From positions 1 to 45,866 of the forward strand of contig CACWLA010000013.1 in assembly GCA_902761665.1 (NCBI GenBank): a DNA stretch of 45,866 bases. Reading direction: 5' to 3'. The DNA comes from an uncultured Lachnospiraceae bacterium (GTDB lineage Bacteria; Bacillota; Clostridia; Lachnospirales; Lachnospiraceae). The first letter of the stretch is position 1. Every line of letters starts with the position of its first letter. Below are positions 26,701 through 34,390 of this stretch, in pieces. The position numbers were made by a program, and so were the translations under genes. The notes beneath the pieces are model-generated. The model searched no databases. It worked only from the letters and a program-made list of their open reading frames with translations, and had not been told where the DNA came from.

Positions 26701-27404
26701 CCCTTTCCGGGACCGACCAGCAGAAGATCGTGGAGCAGATGAAGGCACTGAAAACGCTGACGCCGGAAAAGATCGCCGAATGCCTGGATCTGTACGAAAA
26801 ACTGGTCGAAAAAGGCCTGCGCTATACCGCCGGCGGCATGTCCGGGATCAATGACAACGCGGACATGTACGATGAGATCCTGAATCCTTTCGGCGCGCAG
26901 GACAAGTCCGAAATGGCGTTTACGGACGTTTCCGAAGACCGGGAAGACTACGACGCGATCCGCTTCGTCTATGAAGAAGGGACGATGATGCCGCTCAGTG
27001 AGGATGTCTTCGGTCCGGAGGAAAATGCCCGCGTGGGCGAGCTCGCGGCCTATCTTTACATGCTGATCGGCGGAGACTACAACGAAGAGGAAGCACTGAG
27101 CTTCATGCAGAGTTATCTCATTTTCCCGGCGAGGAATAAGGTATCGGACGAACTGACCCGTGCCGATGCGGCGCAGGCACTGACAAAACTGCTGAAGGCG
27201 GCTCAGGTCGAAGTGGATGACGCCAAGCCGACGGAGACGCTGGAAGACGGCGATACGCTTCCCAAACCGCTTGCCTGGGCCCTGGGCCACGGTTACCTGA
27301 AGCCTCATGCGGATGAAAACGGCAAACTGTGGGCAGATGCGAAAACGCTGATCACCCGCGCGGAACTCGCGTGGATGGAGTATGTCTTCTACACGGAAGA
27401 GTAA
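23757..27404 (+). CDS. M16C-type (presequence-protease-like) zinc metallopeptidase lipoprotein with SLH-like C-terminus
   Basis: Lipoprotein with the lipidated cysteine at residue 20 (LAAC) and a Glu/Ser/Thr-rich linker. The inverted zinc motif HVFEH gives His136, Glu139 and His140, and Glu236 (VYSEMLG) is the likely third ligand. The surroundings (SGSERYPSADLF, NAYTMDRM) match the M16C/PreP branch, which makes a closed chamber to degrade peptides. Four M16-type half-domains fill about residues 70-1050. Residues about 1055-1215 look like S-layer-homology repeats (FTDVSEDREDYDAIRFVYEEG; later NKVSDELTRADAAQALTKLL; and ITRAELAWMEYV). Both a lipid and a cell-wall anchor in one protein is unusual. 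It stands alone between its own promoter and terminator. GGGAGGG precedes the ATG. Confidence 0.9.
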   Translation: MRKIISLILTFALVLSLAACGQSPVPSTEKTTVPESTAATQPEPAESTQESTAESPEQEDEIPEDLAAGELPAVGDVICGFEVKEIREEPIFGASVVYLVHRKTGAGVMYIANDDMNRYFALTFGTQPIDDTGLPHVFEHASLSGSERYPSADLFMNLSYQSYNTLMNAYTMDRMTMFPLGSMSEDQLLALADYYIDSCYHPMIMKDESIYRTEAWRYNLTDADAKLTIEGTVYSEMLGATTLERQAYLNAMQDALPGSFLGWSYGGNPDAIPDMTYESLKAYHDLYYHPSNCLALLYGQVDNYTEFLRLLNAEYQNYEAREFTVEDPAYKPLEKSTEKRYAFPAEKNSSTQDKSTIIYSFVLPKEAWADGTVLSYLTGFVTAEGTELSGRLRALFPSASFSSGLEIAGPVPVAVFQLDNANPDNADTFRKEIDAALADIAKNGMKKEMLDSYASSFELSELLVRENSSVGESIITSVGYDAHTFGDVWYYFDYEEQAKNLIKWNEDGSYASLCTKYFGEDVVTVLTVTYPEPGLKEEKAAALEEKLAKIKEAMSAEEIDALVKESKREAQEDPATAEMVKALTVVDTASLPEEVRIYEVKDETNEQGVRYIEAEAGVSGVGRTAVNLDVSCLNEEELLYLKLYKDLVGYLDTEKHSRSELSTLATRYLSDGNIYLMLQQMPDKSVNPYLQFTWTARDEDLETGYGLMEEMFFSLKLSDTERIKGGVNALLTSARSEVFEAPYSEVIRRSLTGASQVYAYSTYLGGVSYYEFLTGVAEQLESDPKVLTDRLAAVRDKAASRDGAVIEFAGSTESAALNRKLADAWMTRLSGEAREKAACSIPVYERNEAIVTDSSVYYNGISASYEDLGIEKDDESFETTVKLMAAEVLSQIVTDKYLIPQLRDGKGVYSIIHNASDAGIYLCTYRDPNVKETFAIYESLPEQIRKLELTQEDLDGYILSEYSLLAEPAGELTGAMNAAAYALSGTDQQKIVEQMKALKTLTPEKIAECLDLYEKLVEKGLRYTAGGMSGINDNADMYDEILNPFGAQDKSEMAFTDVSEDREDYDAIRFVYEEGTMMPLSEDVFGPEENARVGELAAYLYMLIGGDYNEEEALSFMQSYLIFPARNKVSDELTRADAAQALTKLLKAAQVEVDDAKPTETLEDGDTLPKPLAWALGHGYLKPHADENGKLWADAKTLITRAELAWMEYVFYTEE

Positions 27405-27428
27405 GAAACGGTCTGAAGGCCGCATCAG

Positions 27429-27454
27429 AAAAGCACGTTCATGCGTGCTTTTTT
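27429..27454 (+). terminator. Terminator of the peptidase gene
   Basis: Arms 27429-27437 and 27444-27452 pair perfectly around a six-base loop, followed by further T. A weaker hairpin with a seven-base stem lies near 27553-27571. Confidence 0.88.
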
Positions 27455-27578
27455 GATACCCGGAAAGCGCGGAACGGGGAATCGGCGGAAGAAAATTTCC
27501 ACTGTTCATCATAACGAAGCGGGCTGAAAGGCGCGTCTTCGGGAAAACGTGAAAAAGCACGAAAATGCTTTTCTCCCG

Positions 27579-27606
27579 TTTACTTTGACCGGAAAATGGG
27601 TATAAT
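27579..27606 (+). promoter_or_regulatory. Promoter of the RDD-ABC-nuclease operon
   Basis: A perfect TATAAT (27601-27606) is preceded by TTTACT (27579-27584, four of six) with a 16-base spacer. It lies about 80 bases before the RDD gene. No promoter is seen in the short gaps between the following genes. Confidence 0.6.
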
Positions 27607-27685
27607 TATCATAGGGTAAAAGGTGTTCGAAACATGATGCGAGGCACCGGGAGAAACAACATGAAGAAAAGGCAGGAGCGACGAC

Positions 27686-28450
27686 ATGGGCTTTGAGATC
27701 CAAAAAGCAGGAATATGGAAGCGTGCTTCTGCTTTTTTGCTTGACATCATCCTCCGGGGGATCCTTGTCGTAGGCCTCCTGACACTGCTGTCCGCCGTGA
27801 CCGGCTACGACCGGAAGGCGCAGCAGCTGCAGGACAAATACGATGCTTACAGTGCCGAGTACGAAACGAACCTCGGCATGACGGAAGAGGAGTACAACGC
27901 TCTCCCGAAGGAGGCACAGGAACGGTACATGTCTGCCTACAAGGCACTGACCGAGGATACGGAAGCGCTGGATATCTACCACCAGGTGATCAAACTGTCC
28001 CTGCTGGACATCAGCATCAGCATCTTCATCGCGTACGCGATCCTGGAATTTCTCGTGCCGCTGCTCCTGAAAGAAGGCCGCACGCTCGGAAAGAAGGTCT
28101 TCGGCCTCTGCGTGGTACACACCAACTGCGTGCGCATGGAACCCGGAGCGATCTTCATCCGCAGCATGCTGGGCAAATGTACGCTGGAGACCATGGTGCC
28201 CGTGCTGATCCTGATCCTGCTCTATTTCAGCGCGGTCGGCCTGGCCGGGACCATGATGCTGATCATCCTGGTCATGGCTCAGCTCATCCTGCTGGCCGCG
28301 ACCCAGAACAACCAGCTCATCCACGATCTGCTTGCGCAGAGCGCCGTAGCGGATTACCAGAGCCAGCCTGTCTATGACACGCTGGAGGAACTGAACGCGG
28401 CGAAGGCCAAAAAGGCTGCCGAAGCTGCAAGACTCACCCCTTACGACTGA
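27686..28450 (+). CDS. RDD family membrane protein
   Basis: The start (AGIWKRASAFLLDIILRGIL) has the Arg and Asp residues in the first membrane helix that name the RDD family. About four membrane segments are seen, with a 60-residue charged stretch (about residues 45-105) after the first. The motif LLKEGRTLGKKVFGLCVV after the next helix is also typical. Some RDD proteins are proposed ion exchangers, but most have no known role. It is 33 bases upstream of the ABC ATPase gene and probably co-transcribed with it. Confidence 0.87.
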   Translation: MGFEIQKAGIWKRASAFLLDIILRGILVVGLLTLLSAVTGYDRKAQQLQDKYDAYSAEYETNLGMTEEEYNALPKEAQERYMSAYKALTEDTEALDIYHQVIKLSLLDISISIFIAYAILEFLVPLLLKEGRTLGKKVFGLCVVHTNCVRMEPGAIFIRSMLGKCTLETMVPVLILILLYFSAVGLAGTMMLIILVMAQLILLAATQNNQLIHDLLAQSAVADYQSQPVYDTLEELNAAKAKKAAEAARLTPYD

Positions 28451-28483
28451 TCCATGACACAGCAATAAAGAAAGAAGAGAGCC

Positions 28484-29611
28484 ATGAAAGTTGTCTTACA
28501 AAACCTGACCAAGATCTTCCCGAACCGGAAAAAGGGAGGAGAAGACGTTGTCGCCGTCAATGATTTCACTTTTGAGATCCCGGACGGCAAGCTGGTCGGC
28601 CTGCTGGGGCCTTCCGGCTGCGGCAAGAGCACGAGCCTGTACATGATCTGCGGACTGCAGAAGCCGACGAGCGGTAAGATCTTCTTCGGCGACATCGACG
28701 TGACGGCGCTGGAACCGGAGAGCCGCGGCGTAGGCCTGGTCTTCCAGAACTATGCCCTGTATCCGCACATGACCGTCAAGCAGAACATCCTGTACCCGCT
28801 GCAGAACCTGAAAGGCAGCGACAAGATGACGAAGGAACAGATGCTGGAACGCGCCGTTGAGGTCGCGAAGATCGTGCAGATCGACGAACTGCTGGAGCGC
28901 AAGCCTCACGAACTGTCCGGCGGCCAGCAGCAGCGTGTCGCGATCGCGCGGGCCCTGGCGAAAATGCCCAGAGTCCTGCTGCTCGACGAACCGCTGTCCA
29001 ACCTGGACGCGCGCCTCAGGCTCCAGACCCGTGAGGAGATCCGCCGCATCCAGAGAAAGACCGGGATCACCACCGTTTTCGTCACCCATGATCAGGAAGA
29101 AGCCATGAGCATCTCCGACATGATCGTAGTCATGAAGAAGGGTGTGGTCCAGCAGATCGGCGCGCCGCAGGCAGTCTATGACAGCCCGGCGAACCTCTTC
29201 GTTGCGAAGTTCCTCGGCACCCCGCCCGTCAACGTCTTTGAAGGCGAAGTAAAGAGCGGCAAGGTATGGATCGGTGAAGACGCCGTCGCTGACGCATCCG
29301 GCATCGCGGACCGAAGGGTCTGGGTCGGCATCCGTCCCGAAGGCTTCATCCTGGATCCGGACGGCCCGCTGCACTGCGATCTGAAGGCCGTTGAAGTCAT
29401 GGGCCGCGACGTTTCCGTGGTCTCGGGCAACGCGAACTGCACGGCGGAGATGGTCCGCTCCATCATCGACGCCGACCAGAGAAAGCACATAAGCGGCGAC
29501 GTGGTCCGTTTCGCGGTCAAGCCCAACAAGATCTTCATCTTCGACAGGGAAAGCGAAGAGCGCATCGTGCTTCCCGGCCAGGAAAAGATCGCCGAAGCCA
29601 TCGAGGGTTGA
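28484..29611 (+). CDS. CUT1-type ABC transporter ATPase (MalK/UgpC-like)
   Basis: Cytoplasmic ATPase that powers the following two permeases. It has Walker A (GPSGCGKS), Q-loop (VFQNYALYPHMTV), signature (LSGGQQQR), Walker B (VLLLDEPLSNLD) and H-loop (VTHDQEEAM). After residue about 235 a TOBE-type regulatory domain follows, starting near FLGTPPVNVFEGEV, as in MalK, MsmK and UgpC. The 375-residue length is usual. The gene ends three bases before the first permease. Related ATPases often serve several sugar importers. Confidence 0.94.
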   Translation: MKVVLQNLTKIFPNRKKGGEDVVAVNDFTFEIPDGKLVGLLGPSGCGKSTSLYMICGLQKPTSGKIFFGDIDVTALEPESRGVGLVFQNYALYPHMTVKQNILYPLQNLKGSDKMTKEQMLERAVEVAKIVQIDELLERKPHELSGGQQQRVAIARALAKMPRVLLLDEPLSNLDARLRLQTREEIRRIQRKTGITTVFVTHDQEEAMSISDMIVVMKKGVVQQIGAPQAVYDSPANLFVAKFLGTPPVNVFEGEVKSGKVWIGEDAVADASGIADRRVWVGIRPEGFILDPDGPLHCDLKAVEVMGRDVSVVSGNANCTAEMVRSIIDADQRKHISGDVVRFAVKPNKIFIFDRESEERIVLPGQEKIAEAIEG

Positions 29612-29614
29612 GTT

Positions 29615-30559
29615 ATGGTAGAAAGCAAACAGCAATGGAAAGCGTGGGTCTACCTGCTTCCGTGCCTTGTCCTGCTGGCCATCTTCACGGTCTGGCCGAT
29701 CATCAACACGGTGAGAATGGCCTTCCTGGAGAACTACAACGGACTTAAGGAAGCAGGCGGCGAGACCTTCCGCTTCGGTATATCCAACTTTACGAAGGTC
29801 CTGGAGTACAAGAGATTCCTGCAGTGCCTGAAAACGACCATGCTGCTGTGCGTGATCACGGTGCCGGTCTCGACCTTCCTCGCGCTGCTGATCTCCGTAG
29901 CGCTGAATTCCATCAAGGTCCTTCAGAAGCCCCTGCAGACCATTTTCTTCCTGCCGTACGTCACGAACGCCATCGCCATCGGCATGGTCTTCGCCGCGAT
30001 GTTCAACATCGTCGGCAGCTTCTACGGCACCGAAAATGAGATCGTCGTCACGGCGGGCATCGTCAATAACGTCATCGAGTTCTTCGGAGGAACGCGGGTC
30101 AACTGGATCAACTACGGCTCGACGTATCTGGCGAACATGACCGTCATGGTCATCTATATCGTCTGGAACGCCCTGCCGTTTAAGATCCTGATCCTCCTGT
30201 CCGGCCTCCAGAGCATCAACAAGCAGTACTATGATGCCGCGAAGGTGGACGGCTCCAGCAAGGGCCGCATCTTCTGGCGCATCACCGTGCCGCTGCTCGG
30301 ACCGATGCTGGCTTACGTCATCATCACCGGCTTTATCGGCGGCTTCAAGGAATACACCAGCATCGTCGGTATCTTCGGCGCGAGCATGGGCCCTGCCCAC
30401 GACGCGAAACGCCTGAATACCATGGTCGGATTCATTTATGACGCCCTGGCCTCGAACCAGCAGGGCCGCGCTTCGGCGGCGGCCATCATCCTCTTCGGCA
30501 TCATCCTTGTGGTGACCCTGATCAACCTGCGGGTCTCCAACAGGAAGGTGCATTATTAA
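29615..30559 (+). CDS. CUT1-type ABC permease (MalF/UgpA-like)
   Basis: Integral membrane subunit with six membrane segments. The EAA loop is KQYYDAAKVDGSSKGRIFWRITVP (about residues 205-228), where it contacts the ATPase. The first helix starts at KAWVYLLPCLVLLAIF, and the protein ends in a basic tail after the last helix. Length (314) and order (ATPase, permease 1, permease 2, SBP) fit the carbohydrate-uptake family 1. The substrate cannot be read from the permease. Confidence 0.92.
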   Translation: MVESKQQWKAWVYLLPCLVLLAIFTVWPIINTVRMAFLENYNGLKEAGGETFRFGISNFTKVLEYKRFLQCLKTTMLLCVITVPVSTFLALLISVALNSIKVLQKPLQTIFFLPYVTNAIAIGMVFAAMFNIVGSFYGTENEIVVTAGIVNNVIEFFGGTRVNWINYGSTYLANMTVMVIYIVWNALPFKILILLSGLQSINKQYYDAAKVDGSSKGRIFWRITVPLLGPMLAYVIITGFIGGFKEYTSIVGIFGASMGPAHDAKRLNTMVGFIYDALASNQQGRASAAAIILFGIILVVTLINLRVSNRKVHY

Positions 30560-30569
30560 GGAGGACGCC

Positions 30570-31457
30570 ATGGAAGAAATCAGAACCATGAAGGAAAAGG
30601 ACATGAACGACGTGACCTCAAAGCAGAGAGTCGCGCGGATCATCGGAAAGACCCTGATCTATCTTTTCCTGGCCGTCATGGCGGTCATCGTATTATTCCC
30701 CTTCTACTGGATGATCAACTCGTCCCTGAAGAGCCTTGAAGAGTACCGTCTGAGCATGCCGACGTTCTGGCCCAGACACATCCTGTGGTCAAACTACCGC
30801 GACGCGTTCACGACCGCCCAGCTGGGCCGTCTGTTCCTGAACACGCTCTACGTCGGCGTCGTCTCCACCATCCTTTCCCTGATCATCACGGTGCTTTCGG
30901 CTTTCGCCTTTGCCCGTCTGGAATTCAAGGGAAAGGGCATCCTCTTCGCAGGCCTTCTCGCGACCATGATGATCCCCGGCGAACTGTTCACGATCACGAA
31001 CTATTCCACCGTGACGACCTTCGGCTGGATCAACACCTATACCGTCCTGATCGTGCCGTTCCTGGTCAGCGTGTTCTACATCTACCTGCTGCGCCAGAAC
31101 TTCCTCCAGATCCCGGATGAACTGTATCTCGCGGCAAAGGTGGACGGCACTTCCGATCTGAAGTATCTGTGGACGGTCATGATCCCGCTGTCCCTTCCGA
31201 CCCTCATTTCCATCACCATCCTGAAGATGATGGGGGCCTGGAACTCCTACATCTGGCCGCGCCTGGTCGCGAACGATGAAGCCCACCGCCTCATCACCAA
31301 CGGTCTGCGCAACGCCTTCACTGAAGCCTCCGGCGACATCAACTATCCCGTGCAGATGGCTGCCGTTGCCCTGGTTTCCCTGCCTCTGTTCCTGGTCTTC
31401 GTGTTCCTTCGCAAGTACATCATGAAGGGCGTGAGCCGGAGCGGCATCAAAGGTTAA
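30570..31457 (+). CDS. CUT1-type ABC permease (MalG/UgpE-like)
   Basis: Second membrane subunit, 295 residues. The N-terminal segment with PFYWMINSSLKS is the standard start of the MalG group. The EAA loop is DELYLAAKVDGTSDLKYLWTVMIP. It ends with the membrane segment and tail LRKYIMKGVSRSGIKG that is common for the family. AAGGAGG precedes the ATG; a second in-frame ATG six codons on is less well placed. Confidence 0.92.
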   Translation: MEEIRTMKEKDMNDVTSKQRVARIIGKTLIYLFLAVMAVIVLFPFYWMINSSLKSLEEYRLSMPTFWPRHILWSNYRDAFTTAQLGRLFLNTLYVGVVSTILSLIITVLSAFAFARLEFKGKGILFAGLLATMMIPGELFTITNYSTVTTFGWINTYTVLIVPFLVSVFYIYLLRQNFLQIPDELYLAAKVDGTSDLKYLWTVMIPLSLPTLISITILKMMGAWNSYIWPRLVANDEAHRLITNGLRNAFTEASGDINYPVQMAAVALVSLPLFLVFVFLRKYIMKGVSRSGIKG

Positions 31458-31497
31458 GTGCTTTATATCAAAACCATATAAAGGAAGGAAGCAAAAG

Positions 31498-32976
31498 ATG
31501 AAAATGAAAAAACTTGCGGCAATGCTGCTGGCCGTCGCGATGGTGATCGGCCTTCTTGCCGGCTGCGGCAGCGGAAATACGCCCGCATCGACCCCCGCTC
31601 CCGCGGAAAGCACCAAGGCTCCTGACGTGACACCGGGATCTACGGCGGCTCCTGCGAAGGAGACCAATTTCAAGGTCCCGGCCGGCGGCTATGACGGCAG
31701 CGCTGTGACCATCCGGTTCTACCACAACATGAGCCAGGACAAGCAGGACCTCCTCAAGGAGTACATTGCGGAATTCAACAAGGCTTATCCGAACATCACC
31801 GTTGACTTCACCTCGACCGTTCTGGGCAGCTACGATGACATCCGCGACCAGATCAAGACTGAGATCAACGTCGGTTCCCAGCCGAACATCGCCTACTGCT
31901 ATCCGGACCACGTCGCCCTGTACAACATGGCGAAAGCGACCGTTCAGCTGGACAGCCTGATCGCCAGCACCGAATCTGACGGCGCGGGCGGACAGCTCGG
32001 CCTTACCGAAGCGCAGATCAGCGACTTCATCGGCGGCTACTACACTGCGGGTGCTTCGTTCGGCGACGGCCTGATGTACACCATGCCTTTCTCCAAGTCC
32101 ACCGAAGTCCTGTACTACAACAAGACCTTCTTTGATGCCAACGGCCTGACCGTTCCCAAGACCTGGGACGATATGAAAGCCCTCTGCGCGAAGATCAAGG
32201 AGATCGATCCGAACTGCATCCCGCTCGGCTACGACTCCGAATCCAACTGGTTCATCACCATGTGCGAACAGTACAAGAGCCCGTACACCAGTGCGACCGG
32301 TGAACACTATCTGTTCAACAACGAGACCAACCGCGGCTTCGTGAAGGAATTCAACGACTGGTACAACAAGGGCTACGTGACCACCCAGGGCCTGTACGGC
32401 GCCTACACCTCCGGTCTGTTCACCACGGATAAGGATCCGCACAGCTACATGTCCATCGGCTCCTCCGCCGGCGCGACCTATCAGCGTCCTGCCAAGGGCG
32501 ACGACGGCAAGTATCCGTTCGAAGTCGGCATCGCCATGATCCCTCAGATCGATACCGCTGCGCCGAAGGTCATTTCCCAGGGTCCTGACGTCTGCATCTT
32601 CATGAAGAGCAATCCTCAGGAAGTCATCGCTTCTTGGCTGCTGGTGAAGTACCTGACCACCAACGCCGATTTCCAGGCGGAATTCGCTGCCTCCTCCGGC
32701 TACGTCCCCGTGCTGAAATCCGCGAAGGACAATGCTGCTTATGCCGAAAAGCTGGCAAAGGCCGACGGCTATGACAACATCGCCTTCCTGTCCGCAAAGG
32801 TCTGCCTTGAACAGGCCGATGCGTACTATGTTTCCCCTGCTTTCAACGGTTCCTCCACGGCCCGCGATCAGGTGGCTGCTCTGATGAAGAAGTGCCTGGT
32901 CCTGACGTCTGACATCGATGGTCAGATCGAAGCCGCTTTCGAAGAAGCCGTAGACGAGTGCGAATACAGTGAATAA
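31498..32976 (+). CDS. CUT1-type (family 1) substrate-binding lipoprotein
   Basis: Extracellular binding protein of the preceding permeases. The lipidated cysteine is residue 23 (LLAGC). The mature start VTIRFYHNMSQD leads into a UgpB/MalE-type fold; GLMYTMPFSKSTEVLYYNKTFF and TWDDMKALC are conserved family stretches. The 492-residue length is ordinary. The closest general likeness is to UgpB-type proteins, some of which bind glycerol phosphates or oligosaccharides, but the ligand is unproven. AAGGAAGG precedes the ATG. The stop overlaps the next gene by eight bases. Confidence 0.9.
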   Translation: MKMKKLAAMLLAVAMVIGLLAGCGSGNTPASTPAPAESTKAPDVTPGSTAAPAKETNFKVPAGGYDGSAVTIRFYHNMSQDKQDLLKEYIAEFNKAYPNITVDFTSTVLGSYDDIRDQIKTEINVGSQPNIAYCYPDHVALYNMAKATVQLDSLIASTESDGAGGQLGLTEAQISDFIGGYYTAGASFGDGLMYTMPFSKSTEVLYYNKTFFDANGLTVPKTWDDMKALCAKIKEIDPNCIPLGYDSESNWFITMCEQYKSPYTSATGEHYLFNNETNRGFVKEFNDWYNKGYVTTQGLYGAYTSGLFTTDKDPHSYMSIGSSAGATYQRPAKGDDGKYPFEVGIAMIPQIDTAAPKVISQGPDVCIFMKSNPQEVIASWLLVKYLTTNADFQAEFAASSGYVPVLKSAKDNAAYAEKLAKADGYDNIAFLSAKVCLEQADAYYVSPAFNGSSTARDQVAALMKKCLVLTSDIDGQIEAAFEEAVDECEYSE

Positions 32977-34375
32977 GCTGAAGAGACTCCCGGCCGTGCT
33001 GCTGGCGCTCTGCCTTCTCGCAGGGTGCGGACAGACGCCGGCAGCCCCGAGCGGAAGCTCCGCGGAACCGGCTCCGGCCTCTTCCGCGGAGAGCCTTCCA
33101 GAAAGCACGAAGGAGACCGATCCTCCGGCGACCACGGCGGCAGCCATTGAAGAACATGACTACGCCGGCGAGATCACGCTGGAAATGCACTCGAACAGCG
33201 CAAAGCAGGAGGTGACGGTCAAAAACTTCGTGGACGGCGATACCGTTCATTTCAACGTCCCAACGAGTTTGATCGGGGACGGTGAACTGAAAGCGAGATT
33301 CATCGCGCTCAACACCCCGGAATCCACCGGCAAGATCGAGGAATACGGCAAGGCGGCATCCCGCTTTACGCATGAAAAGCTGGAAAATGCCGCGGCGATC
33401 CTGATCGAGTCCGACGACGATCACTGGAACGTGGACTCCACGGGCGGCCGCTACCTTATCTGGGTCTGGTATAAGGAAAAAGAGGACAGCAGCTGGAGAA
33501 ACCTCAATATCGAGCTTCTGCAGAACGGCCTCGCGATCTCCAACAGCACGGCGCAGAACCGCTACGGGCAGATCGCCATGGCAGCGCTTGATCAGGCGCG
33601 GACGCTGAAGCTGAACCTTTATTCCGGAAAGCCGGATCCCGACTTCTTCTACGGCGACGCCATTGAACTCAGCCTCAGCGAGCTGCGGCGCCATGCGAAG
33701 GATTACGAGGGGAAGAAGGTCGCCTTCGAAGGCGTCGTCTCGCAGGTGAGCGGGAGTTCGGCCTACGTTGAGGAACCCGATCCCGAAACCGGCCTGTACA
33801 ACGGCATTTCGATCTTTTTCGGTTATAATCTTTCCGGCGGCGGCCTCGAGATCCTGACGGCCGGCAACCGGGTCCGCGTCGTAGGTCTGGTCCAGTACTA
33901 CGAAGCGGGCGGCGTCTGGCAGATCAGCGACGTCAAGTACCGGGAGATGCGGCCGGACGATCCCGGCAACCTGCAGAAACTGGGAGAGGGCTTCAGTGCA
34001 GCATATGTTCTGACCGACGCGGAGACGTTTGCAAACGGCGAGGTGAGCGTTCAGACGGATGAAGGAAACGAGACCTTTCCCTATGCAGAATACGTGATCG
34101 ACAGTTCCCTGGAGATGAAAGGTCTGAAGGTCCTGTCGGTCAGTACCACGACCGATCCGGAAAGTTCGCAGAACGGCGCGATGACGCTCAGCTGTGACTG
34201 CGGCGGGATCACGGTCACCGTCCGTACGAAAGTACTGCATGACGAAAACAACGAACTGATCACGGCCGATGCCTACGAAGGAAAAACCATCAGCGTGAAA
34301 GGCCTTGCCGGCAGCTATGACGGCGAATGGCAGATCGTCGTTTTCAGCGCGGACAACATAACAATCAGCGACTGA
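32969..34375 (+). CDS. Thermonuclease (SNase)-like lipoprotein with OB-fold C-terminus
   Basis: Starts with GTG inside the end of the SBP gene and has a lipobox (LLAGC, Cys20). Residues about 80-215 match staphylococcal nuclease: VDGDT (Asp91), ARFIALNTPES (Arg110, Thr116, Glu118), EEYGKAASRFTHEKLENA and GGRYLIWVW (Arg161). The catalytic Arg, Glu and Arg are kept, but the second Ca-binding Asp of the LIDTPE motif is Asn115. Residues about 225-330 look like a nucleic-acid-type OB fold (EGVVSQVSGSSAYVEE, GNRVRVVGLVQYY). A second OB-like piece ends the protein. It would cut nucleic acids outside the cell. No strong ribosome site is seen, so translation is probably coupled to the SBP gene. Confidence 0.85.
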   Translation: MNKLKRLPAVLLALCLLAGCGQTPAAPSGSSAEPAPASSAESLPESTKETDPPATTAAAIEEHDYAGEITLEMHSNSAKQEVTVKNFVDGDTVHFNVPTSLIGDGELKARFIALNTPESTGKIEEYGKAASRFTHEKLENAAAILIESDDDHWNVDSTGGRYLIWVWYKEKEDSSWRNLNIELLQNGLAISNSTAQNRYGQIAMAALDQARTLKLNLYSGKPDPDFFYGDAIELSLSELRRHAKDYEGKKVAFEGVVSQVSGSSAYVEEPDPETGLYNGISIFFGYNLSGGGLEILTAGNRVRVVGLVQYYEAGGVWQISDVKYREMRPDDPGNLQKLGEGFSAAYVLTDAETFANGEVSVQTDEGNETFPYAEYVIDSSLEMKGLKVLSVSTTTDPESSQNGAMTLSCDCGGITVTVRTKVLHDENNELITADAYEGKTISVKGLAGSYDGEWQIVVFSADNITISD

Positions 34376-34390
34376 TAAAAGGAGCAAATC

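Noticed and set aside
27585-27606. TTGACC as the -35 box of the RDD operon promoter
   Set aside because: Only 10 bases separate it from the TATAAT, too few for a SigA promoter.
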